64,000 bases of DNA, taken from NCBI RefSeq assembly GCF_050003625.1, contig NC_134398.1, forward strand, positions 94,883,674 through 94,947,673. The letters are read 5' to 3'. Shown one piece after another: positions 53,135 through 64,000 of this stretch. Source of the stretch: Haematobia irritans. Taxonomy: Eukaryota > Arthropoda > Insecta > Diptera > Muscidae. The position numbers and the translations under genes are program-made. Within the stretch, counting starts at the first letter, position 1. Every line of letters starts with the position of its first letter. A model generated the notes under the pieces. The model worked only from the letters and a program-made list of their open reading frames with translations. It did no database searches and was not told the origin of the DNA.

Positions 53135-56100
53135 TATACCCTTCACCACTACTGTGGTACAGGGTATAATAAGTTTGTGCATTTGTATGTAACGCCAAGA
53201 AGGAGTAATCATAGACCAACCTTTTAGTATACGGATCGGCTTAGAATTAAATTCTGAGTCGATTTAGCGATGTCCGTCTGTCTGTCTGTCCGTCTGTCTG
53301 TCCGTCTGTCTGTCCGTCTGTCTGTCCGTCTATCTGTCTGTCTGTCTGTCTGTCTGTTGATGTATTTTTGTGTGCAAAGTACAGCTCGCAGTTTTAGTCC
53401 GATTGTCCTAAAATTTGGTATAGGGTCCTGTTTCGGCTCAAAGACGATCCCTATTGATTTTGGAAAAAATCGGTTCAGATTTCGATATAGCTGCCATATA
53501 TATTTTTCACCGATCTGGTCATATTGGGCGTGTATATCAACCGATCTTCCTCAAATTCCGTACATCCGAATATTTTATGAGTTTCGAAAAACTTGCAAAA
53601 TATCAGCAAAATCGGTTCAGATTTAGATATAGCTCCCATATATAGCTTTCGCCCGATTTACACTCATTTGCCCACAGAGGCCAATTTTTTGCTCCGATTT
53701 AGTTGAAATTTTGCATAGGGAGTAGAATTAGCGTTGTAACTATGCGTGCCAAATTTGCTTGAAATCGGTTCAGATTTGGATATATCTCCCATATAAAGCT
53801 TTCGACCGATTTACACTCATATGACCACAGAGGCCAATTTTTAACTCCGATTTAGTTGAAATTTTGCACAGGGAGTAGAATTAGCATTGTAGCTATGCGT
53901 GCCAAATTTGGTTGAAATCGGTTCAGAGTTAGATATAGCTCCCATATATATGTTTTTCTGATTTCGACAAAAATGGTCAAAATACCAACATTTTCCTTGT
54001 AAAATCGCCACTGCTTAGTCGAAAAGTTGTAAAAATGACTCTAATTTTCCTAAACTTCTAATACATATATATCGAGCGATAAATCATAAATAAACTTTTT
54101 CGAAGTTTCCTTAAAATTGCTTCAGATTTAAACGTTTCCCATATTTATACCCTTCACCACTACTGTGGTACAGGGTATAATAAGTTTGTGCATTTGTATG
54201 TAACGCCAAGAAGGAGTAATCATAGACCAACCTTTTAGTATACGGATCGGCTTAGAATTAAATTCTGAGTCGATTTAGCGATGTCCGTCTGTCTGTCTGT
54301 CCGTCTGTCTGTCCGTCTGTCTGTCCGTCTGTCTGTCTGTCTGTCTGTCTGTTGATGTATTTTTGTGTGCAAAGTACAGCTCGCAGTTTTAGTCCGATTG
54401 TCCTAAAATTTGGTATAGGGTCCTGTTTCGGCTCAAAGACGATCCCTATTGATTTTGGAAAAAATCGGTTCAGATTTCGATATAGCTGCCATATATATTT
54501 TTCACCGATCTGGTCATATTGGGCGTGTATATCAACCGATCTTCCTCAAATTCCGTACATCCGAATATTTTATGAGTTTCGAAAAACTTGCAAAATATCA
54601 GCAAAATCGGTTCAGATTTAGATATAGCTCCCATATATAGCTTTCGCCCGATTTACACTCATTTGCCCACAGAGGCCAATTTTTTGCTCCGATTTAGTTG
54701 AAATTTTGCATAGGGAGTAGAATTAGCGTTGTAACTATGCGTGCCAAATTTGCTTGAAATCGGTTCAGATTTGGATATATCTCCCATATAAAGCTTTCGA
54801 CCGATTTACACTCATATGACCACAGAGGCCAATTTTTAACTCCGATTTAGTTGAAATTTTGCACAGGGAGTAGAATTAGCATTGTAGCTATGCGTGCCAA
54901 ATTTGGTTGAAATCGGTTCAGAGTTAGATATAGCTCCCATATATATGTTTTTCTGATTTCGACAAAAATGGTCAAAATACCAACATTTTCCTTGTAAAAT
55001 CGCCACTGCTTAGTCGAAAAGTTGTAAAAATGACTCTAATTTTCCTAAACTTCTAATACATATATATCGAGCGATAAATCATAAATAAACTTTTTCGAAG
55101 TTTCCTTAAAATTGCTTCAGATTTAAACGTTTCCCATATTTATACCCTTCACCACTACTGTGGTACAGGGTATAATAAGTTTGTGCATTTGTATGTAACG
55201 CCAAGAAGGAGTAATCATAGACCAACCTTTTAGTATACGGATCGGCTTAGAATTAAATTCTGAGTCGATTTAGCGATGTCCGTCTGTCTGTCTGTCCGTC
55301 TGTCTGTCCGTCTGTCTGTCCGTCTGTCTGTCTGTCTGTCTGTCTGTCTGTTGATGTATTTTTGTGTGCAAAGTACAGCTCGCAGTTTTAGTCCGATTGT
55401 CCTAAAATTTGGTATAGGGTCCTGTTTCGGCTCAAAGACGATCCCTATTGATTTTGGAAAAAATCGGTTCAGATTTCGATATAGCTGCCATATATATTTT
55501 TCACCGATCTGGTCATATTGGGCGTGTATATCAACCGATCTTCCTCAAATTCCGTACATCCGAATATTTTATGAGTTTCGAAAAACTTGCAAAATATCAG
55601 CAAAATCGGTTCAGATTTAGATATAGCTCCCATATATAGCTTTCGCCCGATTTACACTCATTTGCCCACAGAGGCCAATTTTTTGCTCCGATTTAGTTGA
55701 AATTTTGCATAGGGAGTAGAATTAGCGTTGTAACTATGCGTGCCAAATTTGCTTGAAATCGGTTCAGATTTGGATATATCTCCCATATAAAGCTTTCGCC
55801 CGATTTACACTCATATGACCACAGAGGCCAATTTTTAACTCCGATTTAGTTGAAATTTTGCACAGGGAGTAGAATTAGCATTGTAGCTATGCGTGCCAAA
55901 TTTGGTTGAAATCGGTTCAGAGTTAGATATAGCTCCCATATATATGTTTTTCTGATTTCGACAAAAATGGTCAAAATACCAACATTTTCCTTGTAAAATC
56001 GCCACTGCTTAGTCGAAAAGTTGTAAAAATGACTCTAATTTTCCTAAACTTCTAATACATATATATCGAGCGATAAATCATAAATAAACTTTTTCGAAGT

Positions 56101-59100
56101 TTCCTTAAAATTGCTTCAGATTTAAACGTTTCCCATATTTATACCCTTCACCACTACTGTGGTACAGGGTATAATAAGTTTGTGCATTTGTATGTAACGC
56201 CAAGAAGGAGTAATCATAGACCAACCTTTTAGTATACGGATCGGCTTAGAATTAAATTCTGAGTCGATTTAGCGATGTCCGTCTGTCTGTCTGTCCGTCT
56301 GTCTGTCCGTCTGTCTGTCCGTCTGTCTGTCCGTCTATCTGTCTGTCTGTCTGTCTGTCTGTTGATGTATTTTTGTGTGCAAAGTACAGCTCGCAGTTTT
56401 AGTCCGATTGTCCTAAAATTTGGTATAGGGTCCTGTTTCGGCTCAAAGACGATCCCTATTGATTTTGGAAAAAATCGGTTCAGATTTCGATATAGCTGCC
56501 ATATATATTTTTCACCGATCTGGTCATATTGGGCGTGTATATCAACCGATCTTCCTCAAATTCCGTACATCCGAATATTTTATGAGTTTCGAAAAACTTG
56601 CAAAATATCAGCAAAATCGGTTCAGATTTAGATATAGCTCCCATATATAGCTTTCGCCCGATTTACACTCATTTGCCCACAGAGGCCAATTTTTTGCTCC
56701 GATTTAGTTGAAATTTTGCATAGGGAGTAGAATTAGCGTTGTAACTATGCGTGCCAAATTTGCTTGAAATCGGTTCAGATTTGGATATATCTCCCATATA
56801 AAGCTTTCGCCCGATTTACACTCATATGACCACAGAGGCCAATTTTTAACTCCGATTTAGTTGAAATTTTGCACAGGGAGTAGAATTAGCATTGTAGCTA
56901 TGCGTGCCAAATTTGGTTGAAATCGGTTCAGAGTTAGATATAGCTCCCATATATATGTTTTTCTGATTTCGACAAAAATGGTCAAAATACCAACATTTTC
57001 CTTGTAAAATCGCCACTGCTTAGTCGAAAAGTTGTAAAAATGACTCTAATTTTCCTAAACTTCTAATACATATATATCGAGCGATAAATCATAAATAAAC
57101 TTTTTCGAAGTTTCCTTAAAATTGCTTCAGATTTAAACGTTTCCCATATTTATACCCTTCACCACTACTGTGGTACAGGGTATAATAAGTTTGTGCATTT
57201 GTATGTAACGCCAAGAAGGAGTAATCATAGACCAACCTTTTAGTATACGGATCGGCTTAGAATTAAATTCTGAGTCGATTTAGCGATGTCCGTCTGTCTG
57301 TCTGTCCGTCTGTCTGTCCGTCTGTCTGTCCGTCTGTCTGTCCGTCTATCTGTCTGTCTGTCTGTCTGTCTGTTGATGTATTTTTGTGTGCAAAGTACAG
57401 CTCGCAGTTTTAGTCCGATTGTCCTAAAATTTGGTATAGGGTCCTGTTTCGGCTCAAAGACGATCCCTATTGATTTTGGAAAAAATCGGTTCAGATTTCG
57501 ATATAGCTGCCATATATATTTTTCACCGATCTGGTCATATTGGGCGTGTATATCAACCGATCTTCCTCAAATTCCGTACATCCGAATATTTTATGAGTTT
57601 CGAAAAACTTGCAAAATATCAGCAAAATCGGTTCAGATTTAGATATAGCTCCCATATATAGCTTTCGCCCGATTTACACTCATTTGCCCACAGAGGCCAA
57701 TTTTTTGCTCCGATTTAGTTGAAATTTTGCATAGGGAGTAGAATTAGCGTTGTAACTATGCGTGCCAAATTTGCTTGAAATCGGTTCAGATTTGGATATA
57801 TCTCCCATATAAAGCTTTCGACCGATTTACACTCATATGACCACAGAGGCCAATTTTTAACTCCGATTTAGTTGAAATTTTGCACAGGGAGTAGAATTAG
57901 CATTGTAGCTATGCGTGCCAAATTTGGTTGAAATCGGTTCAGAGTTAGATATAGCTCCCATATATATGTTTTTCTGATTTCGACAAAAATGGTCAAAATA
58001 CCAACATTTTCCTTGTAAAATCGCCACTGCTTAGTCGAAAAGTTGTAAAAATGACTCTAATTTTCCTAAACTTCTAATACATATATATCGAGCGATAAAT
58101 CATAAATAAACTTTTTCGAAGTTTCCTTAAAATTGCTTCAGATTTAAACGTTTCCCATATTTATACCCTTCACCACTACTGTGGTACAGGGTATAATAAG
58201 TTTGTGCATTTGTATGTAACGCCAAGAAGGAGTAATCATAGACCAACCTTTTAGTATACGGATCGGCTTAGAATTAAATTCTGAGTCGATTTAGCGATGT
58301 CCGTCTGTCTGTCTGTCCGTCTGTCTGTCCGTCTGTCTGTCCGTCTGTCTGTCTGTCTGTCTGTCTGTCTGTTGATGTATTTTTGTGTGCAAAGTACAGC
58401 TCGCAGTTTTAGTCCGATTGTCCTAAAATTTGGTATAGGGTCCTGTTTCGGCTCAAAGACGATCCCTATTGATTTTGGAAAAAATCGGTTCAGATTTCGA
58501 TATAGCTGCCATATATATTTTTCACCGATCTGGTCATATTGGGCGTGTATATCAACCGATCTTCCTCAAATTCCGTACATCCGAATATTTTATGAGTTTC
58601 GAAAAACTTGCAAAATATCAGCAAAATCGGTTCAGATTTAGATATAGCTCCCATATATAGCTTTCGCCCGATTTACACTCATTTGCCCACAGAGGCCAAT
58701 TTTTTGCTCCGATTTAGTTGAAATTTTGCATAGGGAGTAGAATTAGCGTTGTAACTATGCGTGCCAAATTTGCTTGAAATCGGTTCAGATTTGGATATAT
58801 CTCCCATATAAAGCTTTCGACCGATTTACACTCATATGACCACAGAGGCCAATTTTTAACTCCGATTTAGTTGAAATTTTGCACAGGGAGTAGAATTAGC
58901 ATTGTAGCTATGCGTGCCAAATTTGGTTGAAATCGGTTCAGAGTTAGATATAGCTCCCATATATATGTTTTTCTGATTTCGACAAAAATGGTCAAAATAC
59001 CAACATTTTCCTTGTAAAATCGCCACTGCTTAGTCGAAAAGTTGTAAAAATGACTCTAATTTTCCTAAAATTCTAATACATATATATCGAGCGATAAATC

Positions 59101-59160
59101 ATAAATAAACTTTTTCGAAGTTTCCTTAAAATTGCTTCAGATTTAAACGTTTCCCATATT
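53135..59160 (+). repeat. Six head-to-tail ~1-kb ladder repeats (L1)
   Basis: Units start (TATACCCTTCACC) at 53135, 54146, 55141, 56140, 57151 and 58162; periods 1011, 995, 999, 1011 and 1011 bp. Each has a 34-nt hairpin TATACCC...GGGTATA, a (GTCY)n stretch, a ladder of four ~150-bp subunits with GATATAGCTCCCATATATA-like words, and an AT-rich end (GTTTCCCATATT). Units are almost identical; they differ in the number of GTCY units and at single sites, such as CTTTCGACCGA (units 1, 2, 5, 6) or CTTTCGCCCGA (units 3, 4). The frames MSVCLSVRLSV and SFSPIVLKFG repeated here are not genes. Confidence 0.95.
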
Positions 59161-59655
59161 TTTTTACTAACATTGTGTTCCACCCTAGTGCATTAGCCGA
59201 CTTAAATTTTGAGCCTATAGATTTTGTAGAAGTCTATCAAATTCTTCCAGATCGAGTGATATTTAAATGTATGTATTTGGGACAAACCTTTATATATAGC
59301 CCCCAACACATTTGACGGATGTGATATGGTATCGAAAATTTAGATCTACAAAGTGGTGCAGGGTATAATATAGTCGGCCCCGCCCGACTTTAGACTTTCC
59401 TTACTGGTTTTTTACTAACATTGTGTTCCACCCTAGTGCATTAGCCGACTTAAATTTTGAGCCTATAGATTTTGTAGAAGTCTATCAAATTCTTCCAGAT
59501 CGAGTGATATTTAAATGTATGTATTTGGGACAAACCTTTATATATAGCCCCCAACACATTTGACGGATGTGATATGGTATCGAAAATTTAGATCTACAAA
59601 GTGGTGCAGGGTATAATATAGTCGGCCCCGCCCGACTTTAGACTTTCCTTACTGG
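59161..59655 (+). repeat. Two tandem tail modules of the L1 repeat
   Basis: TTACTAACATTGTGTTCCAC starts at 59164 and 59412 (period 248). Each ends GTCGGCCCCGCCCGACTTTA, TTCCTTACTGG. The same module, also doubled, is seen at 19113-19590 in the other L1 copy. Confidence 0.93.
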
Positions 59656-59659
59656 TTTA

Positions 59660-60020
59660 GAGTTAGGTTCCTCCTAGCTTGGATTTCAAGGTCGATAGGG
59701 GGAGGGAATTGAAACTCCTTGTCGATACAGGGGCTTCAAGGAGCTATATCGAACCCCTGTCGGAGCTTAAAGATGTGAGACTTATTCAGAACTCCTTTTC
59801 TGTAAAGTCCATTCACGGGTTTACACCCATCACACATAAATGCGATTCATACGGAGAATGAGGACCCTGTGTACTCAAGGTTATACCCGTACCCACTCGG
59901 CGTTTCAGATTTTGTGAATAAGGAGGTACAGGATCTATTAGCAAATGGAATCATCCGAAAATCTAGACCTCAATATAATAACCCAGTATGGGTAGTGAAA
60001 AAAGGGTCTAAATGAAAATG
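59660..60020 (+). pseudogene. Errantivirus-like protease and start of RT
   Basis: Resumes after the array: RELKLLVDTGASRSYIEPLS is an aspartic protease with an intact DTGA site; it is shortened, moving after a stop at 59859 into the RT N-terminus in another frame (YPYPLGVSDFVNKEVQDLLA, NGIIRKSRPQYNNPVWVV). An internal deletion therefore fuses protease to RT. Confidence 0.8.
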
Positions 60021-61553
60021 GACAAGAGAAAAAGCGCCTAGTGATAGACTTCCTCAAGCTTAATGAGAAGACAATCGGCGATCGGTACCCAATTCCAGAT
60101 ATTGCAGAAACCTTATCAAATCTTGGTGGTAGTACATTTTTCAAAACACTTGATCTTAAGTCAGGTTTCCATCAAATTCTGTTTTCAGAATCAGATAGGG
60201 AAAAAACTGCGTTTTCGGTGAAAAATGGTAAATATGAATTTTGCAGACTTGCCTTCGGGCTAAAGATGCCCCAAGTATCTTCCAAAGGGCGATAGATGAC
60301 GTGTTAAGAGAACACATCGGAAGGAGGTGCTTCGTCTACGTAGACGATGTAATCAAATTTTCGAAAGGCGAGCAGGAACACCTGAGAGATGTGGAAGTAG
60401 TGTTAAGAAGTTTGTTTGACGCCAATATGAGAGTCTCGGCAGAAAAATCGAATTTTTTTCAAACATATGTCGAGTATTTAGGTTTCATAGTATCAAAAAG
60501 GGAATGTGCAGAAAAAGTCGATACAATTAAAAATTTCCCTGAACCTGCCACTCTAAGAGGCCTAAAATCATTTTTGGGCTTGGCAGGATACTATCGCTGC
60601 TTCATTCCGGACTTCGCCAAGATTGCGAAACCGCTTTCGAATGTACTTAGGGGAGAATACGGCCGAGTAACTGCGACACAGTCGAGAAAAATCAAACTTG
60701 ATTTGACCATTGAGCAGAAAAGGGCCTTTAATGAAATAAAAGAGATAATTGCGTCTGACGACGACACGTTGTCATACCCAAATTTTCAGATGCCATTCGA
60801 TTTGACAACGGACGCTTCCTCTCACGCCATAGGGGCCGTCCTTTCACAGGAGGGTAAACCTATCACGATGATATCACGTACATTGTCCAGGACCGAAGAA
60901 CATTACGCTACTAACGAACGTGAGTTACTAGCCATTGTCTGGGCGTTGAAGACACTCAGGAACTATCTTTACGGTGTACCAAAAATAAACGTTTTTACGG
61001 ACCATCAACCGCTTACACTTCGTTTCGGTAGAAATCCAAACTCCAAAATCAAGCGATGGAAGGCTTTTATAGACGAATGTAATGCAAAGCTGATTTATAA
61101 GCCAGGAAAGGAAAACGTCGCGGCCGACGCGCTTTCCAGGCAGCACATGAACGCCTTGGAAAATATGAGCACAGAAACGGTGCATAGCGAGGAGTCATCC
61201 ACCAACACTATCGAAAGAACTGACAAGCTGGTGAATTGTTTCCGTAACCAAATACTCATCGAAGAGGGCGTAGAACCTCAGAGGAAGACGTTTATAATTA
61301 TTGGCAAAAAAACGAGACATTTGATTACGTTCAGAACCGAAGACGATTTGATTAGACATCTGCAGGAGGCTATGAAAGTAGACGTTGTGAATGCCCTTCG
61401 ATGTGACCTGCACACGTTGGCACGATTCCAGCATAGATTGGTTGAACTTTTTCCAACGGTGAAATTCAGGCACACAGAAAAGCTAGTCATCGACATTACG
61501 GACCCAAATGAGCAACAAGAAATAATTGCCACCGAACATAATCGAGCACACCG
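60021..61553 (+). pseudogene. Errantivirus-like reverse transcriptase and RNase H, start of integrase
   Basis: RT: FLKLNEKTIGDRYPIPDIAE, FFKTLDLKSGFHQI (first Asp), then a frameshift near 60262-60270, APSIFQRAIDDVLREH, CFVYVDDVIKFS (YVDD), YLGFIVSKRE. RNase H: FDLTTDASSHAIGAVLSQEG, NERELLAIVWALKTL, VFTDHQPL, GKENVAADALSR, all catalytic residues present. A long linker and IIATEHNRAHRA, the beginning of the integrase zinc finger, follow; then the homology ends at about 61553. Enzymes of reverse transcription in the cytoplasmic particle. The best preserved pol block in the window, but with one frameshift, no integrase core and no env. Confidence 0.87.
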
Positions 61554-62131
61554 TGCGTGTTCAATCTACTTCAGTCTTTTCACTTATTTATATTCAATCT
61601 TAGTTTGTTTGGCACCAATCTATTTATGAATTAAAATATGTATATACATTTTAGATCCTAAGGTTTCTTGAATTCATTAACAAATAATTCCTTACGTTTT
61701 CATGAATTATTAAAACGTAACTTGAAGAAAAACCATTATTTTATCAGTCAAGAGTGGCAACTCGATCAGGGCGTTTTTCCACCCCTCACCTAAGGGCTAT
61801 TTGTCATTTTAGAGAAGGCAATTGATTACTTCTTTTTCTTACTATCCAGCAAGCAGCACGCATCGAGCAGCCACTCTTGAACTCCTTTACTCCCGTCTCT
61901 CACATCTCTTGTAAATAAATGTAAGTGAAAGAAAATAGTATTGGTGTTCTCATTTGTGTTGGTGGATTAGCGAAGAATTAAGCAAAGGCGCAATTGAAGG
62001 GTTTAGGGTTTCCATCCTAATTCTTCTGGAACCTAAGTTCCCCCATATTTTTTGTTTTCAGCATGCATTACTATGCAGTGAACCTAAGTTCACAAATCAA
62101 TCTTCTCAGAAAACAAGTATTCTTGTCATCG

Positions 62132-62174
62132 TCCTTCGAGCCGGATCTGAACCAGCGACCTATGGATTTACAGT
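62132..62174 (-). other. tRNA-Tyr 3'-half copy (intronless)
   Basis: The minus strand reads ACTGTAAATCCATAGGTCGC, then TGGTTCAGATCC (T arm, B box) and GGCTCGAAGGA (acceptor strand). From the anticodon (GTA) onward it matches insect tRNA-Tyr with about one change; upstream of the anticodon loop no tRNA sequence is present. The tRNA-Tyr intron, normally just after the anticodon, is absent. Confidence 0.7.
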
Positions 62175-63145
62175 TTTGTTTCTCATTATTGCATGACATA
62201 TTCATCATCACTGTCTATTGAATTCAACACGATTAATCGCATATTTTTTCGTGTTGGTTTGGACAATTACATGCTTCTGAAAATACATATAACATGTTTT
62301 TTTTTTTGGAAAATATGATACGAAGAGGTCTGTGAAAATTTGACCCAACCCGTCACAAAGGAAATTTATAATATTCGAAAAAAAAAAAAGATCGGGACAG
62401 TGTGTGTGGGATACGTTCGCCCTTAATGTAGCGTACTTCCATTCGCTAAATTAATATTGAATACGAGAACAAATTCGAAATTTCTTCCTAGAAGGAAGAA
62501 AATGTTATGTGCAGTATTCATTGATAATAGTTCATTACTCTTATTGCACTAGGGGCTTGCATCCGTATTGGAAGATTTGAAACGAGACTTATAACATTTT
62601 GCTACCGTATACATTTTATCGATATACTCTCATGAATATAATTTTATTTGTGCGAAGTATTTATTCCCCTTAAGCTCCATACTCTGCAGATAACTGCTTC
62701 CTCATATCTCAAATTAAGGCTTTTTCAATCGCTCTGGTGCATGACGAGGCTACCTAATTGAACATTGCTCGCCATAAATTCGATCTGAATTAAATCCTGG
62801 GGTCTGATCTCAAACTTGTTGGCTTGTGTCATGGTTTCAAATGGCTTCCGAGGTTGAGAGGGATTCAAAGGCGGTCACAAGTTGACCTCTTTTAGATCGT
62901 CGGTTATAGTGTATGTCTCACTTCGGTAGTTTCCATCTACATCAATCCTCGGATTCTCCAGTGCACCCTTGGTCTCTTAATTTACGATTTGGAATTTATC
63001 TAAAACATGAAGTTACTGGGATAGATACTTATATGGTGTACTCTCACCTCGGGATTTGATCTGACTAGTGGAATATAATTCCAAGCTACATCTATCTTGA
63101 ACCTTTGTCGGGTCTCAGATTTTGAAAAAGAAAAGGAATTTTTGT

Positions 63146-63350
63146 TTACACGCATTCATATTTGCCACCTTAAGTATCATTTACTGGATTACTATATAAC
63201 TTGTTTCTCGTGAAACTGAAACCTATTTATTTCTTTTTGGAACTGTTTGACACGCACTCATATTTTATACCTTGAAAATTGTTCACTCAATTACTATATG
63301 AGCTGTCTCCCGTGAAACTGAAATCTATTCATTTTAATTTTTGAACGGAA
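63146..63350 (+). repeat. Degenerate 102-bp tandem repeat
   Basis: ACACGCATTCATATTTGCCA, GGATTACTATATAACTTG and CGTGAAACTGAAACCTATT recur as ACACGCACTCATATTTTATA, CAATTACTATATGAGCTG and CGTGAAACTGAAATCTATT about 102 bp later; a weak third copy follows to about 63420. Confidence 0.7.
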
Positions 63351-63894
63351 TTTTGTTCATTATCACACTAGGTGATTTTGCCATTGTTTCTTGTGAAACT
63401 ACATTGCTATATTATACTGAGCTTTAATTTTTTGGCACGAGTTTGTCAACAGTTGATGATTCGGTGCAACTCATTTTTCTACGTTTTTCGTACATCATCA
63501 TCATCACTGGACTATATGTTGATTGGGATTTGGCTGATTGGATAACTTAGTCTCCTAGTTTTTTTCTCGTATTCCAACTGTCACACGGAAGTTATAATTT
63601 CTCAGTGGGCATTACGGAAAATACTCCCAAGTTTCAACCTCGTCTTAGTGGAATACTCATTCCTGAATTTTGCCTTCCAAAACTGTGTCACCAAGCTTTC
63701 GTGAGACTTTTCTCAAGGGCTCTTTCGTGAATTCAATCGTTAAACAGGTTTAATGTATTTTTTGAGTTTGTATGAACTGGTAGATTAGAATCACCCGTGT
63801 TTGTCTGGTTCGCAATTATCTTTGCACTCATTTATCTTTTGTTGGATCTCGTTGACAACGACCGCTTCTCCTTTTTGTCATTTCTCGTGGGGAA

Positions 63895-64000
63895 ATGGAG
63901 GCGATAAAAAAGGAGTTCATTTACCATTCGGACGACTTGGTTGTGTTTTGCTCAAGTTTTGATGAGATACCTGCTGATTACACGGACTCATCCCTGGAGA
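63895..64000 (+). CDS. Start of an ORF running off the right edge (possibly BEL/Pao gag)
   Basis: ATG at 63895 opens 35 codons without a stop: MEAIKKEFIYHSDDLVVFCS, then SFDEIPADYTDSSLE. Amphipathic, acidic, not low complexity. The wording 'LxxFxxxFxxIPxxYxD' reminds me of N-termini of BEL/Pao gag proteins, but this is weak. Could equally be an unrelated gene. No stop or frameshift in the visible part. Confidence 0.4.
   Translation, partial: MEAIKKEFIYHSDDLVVFCSSFDEIPADYTDSSLE

Larger units (their letters stand above)
61554..63894 (+). other. Region without recognised gene; possible LTR/leader of a further element
   Basis: Holds AATAAA near 61916, the sequence GTGTTGGTGGATTAGCG soon after, a tRNA-Tyr 3'-half copy at 62132-62174, a degenerate 102-bp tandem repeat at 63146-63350 and an ORF start at 63895. 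This order would fit an LTR, leader and gag of another LTR element, but I find no matching LTR pair. The 80-codon frame at 61954-62196 overlaps the tRNA piece and is not supported. Confidence 0.35.

Noticed and set aside
53270..58660. Repeated ORFs MSVCLSVRLSV... and MILEKIGSDFD...
   Set aside because: They come from the GTCY microsatellite and ladder repeat and recur only because the DNA is tandemly repeated.
53135..59160. CRISPR-like array
   Set aside because: Units are 1 kb, near identical throughout, with no short repeat plus unique spacer layout; eukaryotic context.
61954..62196. 80-codon frame starting MCWWISEELSK
   Set aside because: Runs antisense through the tRNA-Tyr piece and has no recognisable domain.

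Overview
This window is a piece of an AT-rich insect genome, most likely a calyptrate (house-fly or stable-fly type) dipteran. Three things point there: the terminal coding exon of a GATAd-type GATA factor (8241-8471, minus strand); dense Ty3/gypsy, LOA/jockey-like LINE and Tc1/mariner relics of fly type; and repeat families I recall as abundant in muscid and blow-fly genomes (that recollection was not checked). There are no rRNA genes, no intact tRNA genes, no CRISPR arrays and no bacterial-style operons. One 100-N assembly gap lies at 698-797. The GATA exon is the only host gene I can support. If its upstream exons lie to the right, most of the window could be one transposon-filled intron.

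Left part (1-9 kb): 5' end of an LTR retrotransposon (gag start, leader with a three-fold repeat, tRNA-Ser-type primer site, LTR end) read leftward; a DD41D mariner lodged in (TA)n; a jockey-type ORF1 split by a 2.85-kb terminal-inverted-repeat (TIR) element that carries a four-fold array of exon-like units; a 231-bp MITE; the GATA exon; a LINE endonuclease relic. 9-13.4 kb: gypsy relic, then an RNase H-bearing LINE whose reverse transcriptase carries an in-frame 450-bp tandem duplication that doubles the YADD motif.

Middle (13.4-32.5 kb): one Ty3/gypsy pol gene cut into at least five blocks by nested insertions. The inserts include two opposed copies of one TIR element (a ~3.7-kb inverted repeat), elements with two divergent tRNA-like Pol III modules, MITEs inside MITEs, a hAT MITE with a perfect TIR and 8-bp duplication, and 'ladder' repeats of ~150-bp period ending in a TATACCC/GGGTATA hairpin.

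32.5-52.1 kb: a second gypsy element (gag, dead protease, RT, integrase, LTR) interrupted by a 4.07-kb LINE with an 11-bp target duplication; another LINE with a SINE piece in it; a decayed DD37E mosquito/fly-type Tc1-mariner; a second ladder repeat; a third gypsy relic on the minus strand with an in-frame duplicated integrase zinc finger. 52.1-61.6 kb: an errantivirus-like gag-pol split at the gag/pol junction by six ~1-kb head-to-tail repeats plus two tail modules. The last 2.4 kb holds a tRNA-Tyr 3'-half copy, a degenerate 102-bp repeat and the start of an ORF that runs off the right edge.

The common thread is many families with ends CAC...GTG flanked by TA, plus small LINE-tail insertions, so the locus can be read as a layered record of insertion order. 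All retroelement genes seen are broken; they are described block by block and not reassembled here.
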